A stretch of DNA of 64,000 nt from positions 558,001-622,000 of the forward strand of contig NC_013858.1 of assembly GCF_000010725.1 (NCBI RefSeq), read 5' to 3'. Under the pieces are notes generated by a model. That model had not been told where the DNA came from. It made no database searches and saw only the letters and a list, made by a program, of their open reading frames with translations. The position numbers were made by a program, and so were the translations under genes. Positions 19,400 to 26,800 of this stretch are shown piece by piece (position 1 is the first letter of the stretch; every line of letters begins with the position of its first letter). Source of the stretch: Azospirillum sp. B510 (GTDB lineage: Bacteria; Pseudomonadota; Alphaproteobacteria; Azospirillales; Azospirillaceae).

Positions 19400-20281
19400 A
19401 TGGCGGTGATCGGTTTCATCGGATTGGGCAACATGGGCGGCCCGATGGCCGCGAACCTCGTGAAGGCGGGGCATCAGGTGGTCGGCTACGACCTCGCGCC
19501 CGCCGCCATCGAGGCGGCCAGGGCGGCCGGCGTCGCCATCGGCGAAAGCCCCGCCGCCATCGCCGCGACGACGGAGGTGGTCATCACCATGCTGCCGGGC
19601 GGCAAGCATGTGCTGAGCGTCCATGGCGACATCGCGCCGGTGGCGAAGCCGGGCGCCCTGTTGATCGACTGCTCCACCATCGACGTGGAGTCCGCCCGCA
19701 AGGCCCACGCGCTGGCGGCGGAGCATGGCGCCGCCTCGCTCGACGCGCCGGTCTCGGGCGGCGTCGGCGGTGCGGCGGCCGGCACGCTGACCTTCATGGC
19801 CGGCGGCGGGACGGAAGCCTTCGCCCGCGCCCGCCCGATCCTGGAAGCGATGGGCAAGAAGATCGTCCATTGCGGCGGCGCCGGTGCCGGTCAGGCGGCG
19901 AAGATCTGCAACAACATGATCCTCGGCATCTCGATGATCGGCGTCTGCGAGGCGTTCGTGCTGGCGGAGAAGCTCGGCCTGTCGCATCAGGCGCTGTTCG
20001 ACGTGTCGTCCACCTCGTCGGGCCAATGCTGGTCGCTGACCAGCTATTGCCCGGTCCCCGGTCCGGTTCCCGCCAGCCCGGCCAACCGCGATTACCAGCC
20101 GGGTTTCGCGGCGGCATTGATGCTGAAGGACCTGAAGCTGGCCCAGGAAGCGGCGCAGAGCGCCGGCGCCCCCACCCCGCTGGGCGCCGCCGCCGCCCAG
20201 CTCTACGCCCTGATGAACGCGCAAGGAGAGGGCGGCACCGACTTCTCCGGCATCATCCGCATGCTGCGCGGCGAAGGCTGA
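19400..20281 (+). CDS. mmsB: 3-hydroxyisobutyrate dehydrogenase
   Basis: The 293-residue beta-hydroxyacid dehydrogenase has an N-terminal Rossmann motif GFIGLGNMGGPMAANL (residues 4-19), the substrate motif DAPVSGGVGGA and the catalytic-lysine segment GAGQAAKICNNM. It oxidises 3-hydroxyisobutyrate to methylmalonate semialdehyde, the substrate of MmsA. GGGAG precedes ATG 19400. The same frame is open far upstream, but that part is a shadow of the acyl-CoA dehydrogenase. One base separates its stop from that of the convergent LysR gene. Confidence 0.94.
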   Translation: MAVIGFIGLGNMGGPMAANLVKAGHQVVGYDLAPAAIEAARAAGVAIGESPAAIAATTEVVITMLPGGKHVLSVHGDIAPVAKPGALLIDCSTIDVESARKAHALAAEHGAASLDAPVSGGVGGAAAGTLTFMAGGGTEAFARARPILEAMGKKIVHCGGAGAGQAAKICNNMILGISMIGVCEAFVLAEKLGLSHQALFDVSSTSSGQCWSLTSYCPVPGPVPASPANRDYQPGFAAALMLKDLKLAQEAAQSAGAPTPLGAAAAQLYALMNAQGEGGTDFSGIIRMLRGEG

Positions 20282-20282
20282 C

Positions 20283-21188
20283 TCAACTGGCCGGCGGGGG
20301 CAGGAACAGCGCCTGCTCCCGCCGCACCAGATCGGCGATGTAGTCGGCGGTCATCGATATCCGCGCCAGCGACCGCAGATCCTCATGCACGATCAGCCAG
20401 AAGGACCGGGTGATCGTCACCTCCGCCGCCAGCACCGGCAGCAGATCCGGCTCGCCCTGGGCGATGAAGGCCGGCAGCATGCACAGGCCGGCGCCGGCCA
20501 GCGTCGCCTTCAACTGGGCGACGAGGCTGCTGCTCTTGATGCGCGGCGCCACCTCCCCGATGGTTTCGACATAGTCCAGCTCGGGGGCGAAGATCAGGTC
20601 GTCGATATAGCCGATGAAGGAATGCCCGCGCAGATCGGCGCGGCCGTGGATCGGCGGGCGCGCCTCCAGATAGGCCCTGGTACCGTACAGCCCCAGCCGG
20701 TAGTCGGTCAGTTTCCGCGCATAGAGCCGCCCCTCCTGCGGGCGCGACAGGCTGATGGCGATGTCGGCTTCGCGCTTGGACAGGCTGAAGACCCGCGGCA
20801 TGGCGACCAGCTGCACCTCCAGCTCGGGATGACGCTCGCACAGGGCGCCGATGCGCGGCGCCAGGAAGCTGCTGCCGAAGCCGTCCGGCGCCCCGATGCG
20901 CACCGCGCCGGCAAGCGCCAGGTCGCCGTCCGCCACCATGCCCTGGGCCAGGAAGGCGGCGCTCTCCATCACCTCGGCGGTCTGCTTCAGCCGTTCCCCC
21001 TGCGGGGTCAGGGTGAAGCCGCTGGGTCGGCGTTCGAACAGGGTGACGCGCAGCGCATCCTCCAGCGCCGTGATCCGGCGGCTGACCGTGCTGTGGTCGG
21101 CGCGCAGCCGCTGGGCCGCCGTGGTCAGCGTGCCGGCACGGGCCACCGCCAGGAAGAAACGCAGGTCATTCCAGTTGAAATCGGCCAT
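20283..21188 (-). CDS. LysR-family transcriptional regulator
   Basis: This 301-residue protein has an N-terminal winged helix (NDLRFFLAVARAGTLTTAAQRLRADHSTVSRRI) and a LysR substrate domain with PRVFSLSKREADIAISLSRP, of the type seen in single-gene LysR regulators of aminoacid or fatty-acid catabolism. ATG 21188 (MADFNWNDL) is preferred to the upstream in-frame Met at 21209 because homology starts there. It converges directly on mmsB and may regulate the mms genes, although no operator was identified at the mmsA promoter. Confidence 0.86.
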   Translation of the reverse strand: MADFNWNDLRFFLAVARAGTLTTAAQRLRADHSTVSRRITALEDALRVTLFERRPSGFTLTPQGERLKQTAEVMESAAFLAQGMVADGDLALAGAVRIGAPDGFGSSFLAPRIGALCERHPELEVQLVAMPRVFSLSKREADIAISLSRPQEGRLYARKLTDYRLGLYGTRAYLEARPPIHGRADLRGHSFIGYIDDLIFAPELDYVETIGEVAPRIKSSSLVAQLKATLAGAGLCMLPAFIAQGEPDLLPVLAAEVTITRSFWLIVHEDLRSLARISMTADYIADLVRREQALFLPPPAS

Positions 21189-21406
21189 GTCGCCGGCGTC
21201 GCCGTCCAATCTTGCGGGTGAAACAGGGGGCGAACTGTCCCATCAACCCGCCCGCCTGACAAGGGCGCCGGCCCGCGAGGGCGACAACGCCGCAGCCCTG
21301 AAGAGGTACCGCTTATTCCAACGTCCGCCCCTATTGCGCGTGGACGAAGAGGCGGGCCGTTGCGTTTATCTGTCGGGGAATATGCGGCGGCGAAAGGGAA
21401 CGGAGA

Positions 21407-21880
21407 ATGCCGGGCGAACACAGGACGGGACTCGGGATCGGAGCGGTGAGGACGGCCCTGCCCCTCCTCTTGGTCCTCCTCTGGCCCCTCCCCGCGCCCG
21501 CGGCGGCGGAGCCGCCGCCGAAAACCGGCGCCTTCGACTGCTGGCTTCTGGATTCGGACCATTTGCGGCAGGCGGCCGACCGTGGCCTTTGCGGCGACGC
21601 CTTCGCCAGCGCGCCGGACGCCACCGCCCTGGCCGAGCCCCCGCCGCCACCGGCGGTGACGCCGCAGCGCAAGCCGCAGGCGCCGGACCGGCGCATCCGC
21701 GCCACCGGCGGAAGCCATGCCGTCGGCAGCTCGCCCGCCCGCGCAGCGCGCGGCGACGATGGCGACTTCCTCACCAACTTCCAACGCGACTTCCACGCGC
21801 TGACCAGCCTGCTCGGCGGCGGTTCGCCGTCCCGCCGCAGCACTGGCGGCACGGCGTCCTACCCATCGCACGATCGCTGA
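21407..21880 (+). CDS. small secreted proline-rich hypothetical protein
   Basis: The 157-residue protein starts with a signal peptide: a charged start, the hydrophobic core TALPLLLVLLWPLPAP and AAA before EPPPKTG. The mature part has two cysteines (FDCWLLD and GLCGD, possibly one disulfide), a Pro-rich central linker and no recognisable domain. It is probably periplasmic. GGAG is very close to ATG 21407. Neighbours on both sides point away or toward it, so it appears monocistronic. Confidence 0.6.
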   Translation: MPGEHRTGLGIGAVRTALPLLLVLLWPLPAPAAAEPPPKTGAFDCWLLDSDHLRQAADRGLCGDAFASAPDATALAEPPPPPAVTPQRKPQAPDRRIRATGGSHAVGSSPARAARGDDGDFLTNFQRDFHALTSLLGGGSPSRRSTGGTASYPSHDR

Positions 21881-21923
21881 AAGCCAGCCACTGAAAGCCG
21901 GCGCCGAAACGGCTCCCAGCGCC

Positions 21924-22712
21924 TTAGCCGTTGCCGTCTTCCGGTCCGACATCCTCCGCCTCGACGTCGATGGTGACGCCGCCACGGCTCAAGCCACGGC
22001 CCAAGCCGCCCGTGCGGCCATCCCCGTCCTGCTCCGGGTCGATGCCATGGTCGCGCCGCAGCTCGTCGCGGATTTCCGCCATGCGGGCGCGCAGCCGGCT
22101 GTATTCCGCCAAGAGCTGACGGCGCCGGTCGGTCGGCGTCACATCCTTCGGCGGCCGCAGCGAGCGCTTGAAATCGATCAGTTGGCGGCGGGTCACGTCG
22201 GGGCGGATCAGCCCCTGGGCCTTGGCCCGCTCCAGCTCGTCCGGCGTCATGGTGACGATCTGGTAGGCGACGCTTTCCGCCCCCGGCAGCACCTCCAACG
22301 ACAGCCGGCCGGTGTCCACCGCCTCCGCCACCGCGCGGAAGCGGAAGGCGGTCTCGACCGAGAAGGGCATGTCGCTCTCGATCATCGCCTCGAACTCGCC
22401 ATGCGGCAGGATGTCCTTGGCCCGGTTGAGATAGCGGCCGATCGACAGGAACTCCTTGCGGCTGCGGTTCCAGTGATAGCGGATCTCCTGCGCGAATTCC
22501 TGCCGGGTGTGGCAGGGCACGATGGCGTCGCTGATGTCGGACGCCCGGCGGTCGGCCTTGGACGGCGCCACGGCCGAGCCGGCGCGCGCGGGGGTAGACG
22601 CAACGCTTGACGGGCTGGCCGGCTGGCTGGCGGCCTGACCGACGGGTTGGGCGGCGGGAGCAGCCTTGCCCTGCTCCGCCACCTTCTTCATGAAGGACTT
22701 GACGTTGACCAT
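21924..22712 (-). CDS. DUF3102-like partner protein of a ParA-type ATPase
   Basis: This 262-residue protein begins MVNVKSFMKK and has a long Ala/Pro/Ser-rich linker (about 10-55). A central helical block (about 65-140: SRKEFLSIGRYLNRAKDILPHGEFEAMI followed by SVETAFRFRAVAEA) resembles DUF3102 proteins of plasmids and phages. A Pro/Arg-rich coiled region (PPKDVTPTDRRRQLLAEYSRLRARMAEIRDELRRD) and a Gly/Asp-rich tail follow. Its ATG lies two bases after the ParA stop codon, so the two are translationally coupled. It probably acts as the DNA-binding or adaptor partner in place of ParB. Confidence 0.7.
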   Translation of the reverse strand: MVNVKSFMKKVAEQGKAAPAAQPVGQAASQPASPSSVASTPARAGSAVAPSKADRRASDISDAIVPCHTRQEFAQEIRYHWNRSRKEFLSIGRYLNRAKDILPHGEFEAMIESDMPFSVETAFRFRAVAEAVDTGRLSLEVLPGAESVAYQIVTMTPDELERAKAQGLIRPDVTRRQLIDFKRSLRPPKDVTPTDRRRQLLAEYSRLRARMAEIRDELRRDHGIDPEQDGDGRTGGLGRGLSRGGVTIDVEAEDVGPEDGNG

Positions 22713-22714
22713 GT

Positions 22715-23467
22715 TCAGAGCCCCAGCTCGTGCCGGACGAAATACCAGGCGCCCAGGCATTCGTCGGCGCCGTTCACCGCACCGACATCGACGATGGAAC
22801 AGCCGATATCGTCCACCCGGTGCATGTCCTCGATGTCCGGCACCTCGTGCGGCACCAGCCGGCCGACGCGGCCCAGCTCCAGCTTGGCCTCGCGCAGGCT
22901 GACCGACCGGCGCTTGACCCGGTTCAGCAGGAAGGCGGCGGGACGGCCATAATCGCGCAGGAACTCCATCCAGGGGATGACGCTCATCTTGTCGAACCGC
23001 CCGACCCCGGTCGGCACCAGCACCAGATCGGCGCGGCGCAGCAGGATCTTGGTCGCCTCCGGATACAGCTCCACCGACGGCGGCGTATCGACGAAGACCA
23101 CGTCGTAGCGGGCAGGGTCGATTTGGTCCAGCGCCGCCTCGATGTCGTCCAGCGTTCCCTCGTAATGGTCGATGGCGGCCACGTCATGTGGACGGCGCAG
23201 CTCGTGCCACTGGCCCAGCGTGCGCTGCGGGTCGAAATCCAGCGTCGCCACCCGCATGCCATCCTTGGCCGCGGCCACGGCGGTGTTCTTGCAGCTCGTG
23301 GTCTTGCCGGTGCCACCCTTCGGCGCGCTGTACACCACCCAGCGCGCGGGTTTCGGCGCCGCGCTCTTTACCGGACTTCCGGCATTCCGGGCCGTTCGCC
23401 CACCCTCTGATTTACCGGCTGATTTGCCCGCGGATTTCCTTGTGGCGACGGCGGTCGGATCGGCCAT
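22715..23467 (-). CDS. ParA-family ATPase (partition-type)
   Basis: The 250-residue protein has a Lys/Ser/Gly-rich leader (about 1-40). The ParA core follows: the deviant Walker A motif APKGGTGKTTSCKN, LDFDPQRTLGQW and VVFVDTPPS. The start ATG 23467 (MADPTAV) is chosen over the Met five codons upstream because GGGGGA lies seven bases before it. It is coupled to the DUF3102-like gene downstream. Palindromes and a tandem repeat lie 120-240 bp upstream, as expected of a partition cassette with its centromere. It may segregate a replicon or position another cargo. Confidence 0.85.
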   Translation of the reverse strand: MADPTAVATRKSAGKSAGKSEGGRTARNAGSPVKSAAPKPARWVVYSAPKGGTGKTTSCKNTAVAAAKDGMRVATLDFDPQRTLGQWHELRRPHDVAAIDHYEGTLDDIEAALDQIDPARYDVVFVDTPPSVELYPEATKILLRRADLVLVPTGVGRFDKMSVIPWMEFLRDYGRPAAFLLNRVKRRSVSLREAKLELGRVGRLVPHEVPDIEDMHRVDDIGCSIVDVGAVNGADECLGAWYFVRHELGL

Positions 23468-23590
23468 CTGTTCCCCCTGCATCGCGTGCCAGTCGTCTTG
23501 ATGGCCCTCTTATTAGCGGATCGGCCGGCGGCTCGAAAGGGCAAAGACGGCACCTGCGCCATGGAAATAGGGGTTTCCTGTACCGCTCCA

Positions 23591-23635
23591 AGCGTTACCG
23601 GTAACGCTTCCTCCGCCCTTCCGTTACCGGTAACG
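23591..23635. promoter_or_regulatory. pair of perfect palindromes, candidate parS-like sites
   Basis: AGCGTTACCGGTAACGCT (23591-23608) is a perfect 18-bp palindrome. CGTTACCGGTAACG (23622-23635) repeats its core, with centres 29 bp apart. Paired palindromes upstream of a parA-like gene are typical of centromere or operator sites. Which protein binds is unknown. Confidence 0.55.
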
Positions 23636-23660
23636 CTTCCGTGGCGACAGGCGACGCGCC

Positions 23661-23707
23661 CCGGATTGCCGCCGGATCGCCCCCCGGATTGCCCCCCGGA
23701 TTGCCGA
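23661..23707. repeat. tandem 12-bp direct repeat, four units
   Basis: Four contiguous units of CCGGATTGCCCC or close variants (23661-23671, 23672-23683, 23684-23695, 23696-23707) lie 26 bp beyond the second palindrome. A fifth partial copy, CCGGATTGC, is at 23750. The layout resembles iterons or a spreading array. Confidence 0.7.
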
Positions 23708-23853
23708 TGCGAAACAATCCGTCACCATTTCAGGATTTCCGTACCCTCTCCGGATTGCTAAAATGCCATCCATTCCTTGTTTTTTACAGCGCATCACCTC
23801 CCCGCCGGATCGGACCGCCGGATCGGGAGGTGTCTGGGGGGATTGGACCGGCG

Positions 23854-26800
23854 ATGAACGGATCGGGTGTGTTCGGCGGGGCGGCGGTCCGGTGGGACGG
23901 AGCGTCGCGTCGGTCGGCGCTGCGCCACAGCACGGCATTGGCCGGGGCGGCAAGGCTGGCGATCCTCACCGCCATGCTTGCGGCCCCCCTGCCCAGCCCG
24001 GCGCTGGCCAACCCCGCGGGCGGCGTGGTCACCGACGGCAGCGCCGCCATCCAATCCAGCGCTCCGGGCCGGCTCGACATCGTCCAATCGACATCCAAGG
24101 CGGTGATCGACTGGCGGCGCTTCGGCATCGCCGAGAGCGAACACACCAATTTCCAGCAGCCCGATGCCGGCTCCATCACGCTCAACCGCGTCACCGGCCC
24201 CGACCCGTCGGCGATCATGGGGCGGCTGACCGCCAACGGCCAGGTCTGGCTGGTCAACCCCAACGGCATCCTGTTCGGGCCGAACGCCCGCGTCGATGTC
24301 GGCGGGCTGGTCGCCACCACCCATGACATCCGCAACGACGACTTCATGGCCGGCCGCTACAGCTTCGAAGGCCGCCCCGGCTCCACCGCGACGGTGGAGA
24401 ATGAGGGCGCCATCACCGTGGCGCAGGCCGGGCTGGCGGCCCTGGTCGCCCCCGGCGTCGCCAACCGCGGCACCATCCAGGCCCGCATGGGCGAGGTGAC
24501 GCTGGCATCCGGCCGGCGCTTCGTCGTCGACCTGTTCGGCGACCAGAAGATCAACATCGCGGTGGACGCCAAGACCGACGCGCGGCCGGTCGGCGCCGAC
24601 GGCAAGCCGGTCGATGCCCTGGTCAGCAACAGCGGCCGGATCTTCGCCGACGGCGGCCGGGTTCAGATGACGGCAAGCGCCGCCAAGGGGCTGGTCGACC
24701 GCGTCGTCAACATGTCCGGCACGATCCAGGCCCGCCGGGTGGAACAGCAGGGCGGCGACATCGTCCTGCTGGGCGACGGCGGCGATGTCGAGATTTCCGG
24801 CAGCCTGGACGCCACCGGAACCCTCACCGGAAGCGGCGCCGGCCAGACCGGCGGCTCGGTGACGGTGTCGGGCACCCGCACGGCGCTGACCGCCACCGCG
24901 CGCGTCGACGCCTCCGGCACCGCCGGGGGCGGGGAGGTGCTGATCGGCGGTGACGTGCGGGGCGGCACGGCATCGGCCGCCACGCTGGCCGGCTACGGCA
25001 TCCGGCCGGCGCGCAAGCCGGTGCCGCCCTCCAGCGAAACACAGGTGGCGCAGGGGGCCGTCATCGCCGCCGACGCCACCCGGACCGGCAGGGGAGGGAA
25101 GGTCGTCGTCTGGGCCGACGGCGACACCCGCTTCGACGGCGCCATCTCCGCCCGCGCCATCTCCGACCGCGCCATCTCCGACCACGGCGGCTCGCCCGGC
25201 GCGGACGGCGCATCCGGCGGCGGCTTCGTCGAAACCTCGGGCAAGCTGACGCTGCGGGTGCGCGGCAGCGTGGACGCCGGGGCGGGGCAGGGCGGGGGTA
25301 AAGGCGGCTCCTGGCTGCTCGACCCGTCCAACATCACGGTGGCGGCGTCGGGCGGCACCATCACCGCCGACACCATCCAGGCCACGCTCAATGGCGGAAC
25401 CAGCGTCAGGCTGGAAACCAGCAAGAGCGGCGGGGATGACGGCGACATCACCGTCAACCAGGCCATCCGGAAAACGGCGGGGGGCGATGCCTCGCTGACC
25501 CTGCTGGCCTATCGCAACATCTTCATCAACAATGACATCACCTCCAGTGCGGGGGCCCTGAACCTGACGCTGAATTCCGCCACCAACTCCGCCACCAACT
25601 CCAGCAGCAAGGGGATGGTCCAGGTGATCGGACGGAGCGAAAGCGGGCCCCTGTCCATCAACACCAACGGCGGCGCCCTCATCGTCGGCGGCGGTTCCGA
25701 CCCGACGAAGGCCCCGGCGATCGGGCTTTACGGGGATTACTCGCCCGAAGCCAACCGGGTGGGCGTGGCGATCAACAATGCCATCGTCAGGACGGGGGCC
25801 GGCGCCATCACCATCAACGGGACGGGCGGAGAGAATAACGTCGAAGGCAACCACGGTATCACGCTGACCGACAGCCGCCTGGAAACGACGACCGGCTCCA
25901 TCACCCTGAACGGGACAGGCGGACGGGGCCTGAATTACGGCGGCAACAACGGCGTGGTGATGTCCGACTCGGTGTTGCAGACCACCGGCGGCGCGGTCGC
26001 CATGACCGTGCAGGAAGGCAGCGGCGAAAGCCGCACCCAGAAGAACTATGCCCTCACCATGGACAGCCTCTCCGGCATCTCGGTGCTGGGCGACGGCGAC
26101 ATCACCATCCAGCCCACCCTCAATTCCAGCGGCGACATCGCGCTGAACGGCGTGACCCTGCGCAATGGAGCCGCCCCGCTCATCATCGAGTCCGGCGGCA
26201 ATCTCCTGCTGGACGTCGGCGCCGGCACCGGGAGCAGCCCCGGCACCGGCGCCAGCCTGACCTCCCGCGGCGATGTGATGCTGAGGGCCGCCGCGGGGGT
26301 GTCCCTGACGCAAGCCCAAATCACGACCAGCGGGACGGCGGTGAAGCTGAACAGCAACGTCTTCCAGCAGGTCGGCAGCATCACCCTGTCCGACAGCACC
26401 ATCTCGACCTCCGGCGGCGCCATCACGCTCGGCGGCGGCAACGATCCGACCCAGACGGCGGCCAAAGGCGATTTCAACTACCTGTCTGGCGTGAGACTCA
26501 ACAACAGCACGCTCACCTCCTCCGGCGGCGCCATCTCCATTCGCGGCGAGGGCCCCGACTCGCCGAGCGGCGGCCTCAGCGTCGCGAGCGGCGTCACGAT
26601 CGACGGAACCTCGACCCTCTCCTCCGGCAACGGAACGATCGCCATCATCGGCAAGTCGGCGTCCACGAACGGCAGCAATGCCGGCCTGATGCTCAGCTCC
26701 GGAACCAATGGCGGGCCGATCATCCGCTCCAGCTCCACCGCCGCAACCGCGATCACGATGACCGGCGACGCCAGCACGGCGAACGCGGAGAGCGCCTGGG

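Larger units (their letters stand above)
23468..23853. other. regulatory/centromere-like region between parA-like gene and the giant exoprotein gene
   Basis: The 386-bp divergent region contains the parA-like promoter side, two perfect GTTACCGGTAAC palindromes (23591-23608, 23622-23635) and a run of CCGGATTGCCCC repeats (23661-23707, with one outlying copy at 23750). The open frame of the exoprotein extends back through it, but the repeats make translation from there unlikely. Confidence 0.55.

Noticed and set aside
23661..23707. Possible CRISPR-like array
   Set aside because: The 12-bp units are contiguous with no spacers, so they are tandem direct repeats.
23641..23853. Upstream start for the giant exoprotein at 23641
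   Set aside because: The extension crosses the tandem repeats and palindrome and would put an unlikely leader before a good signal peptide at 23854.
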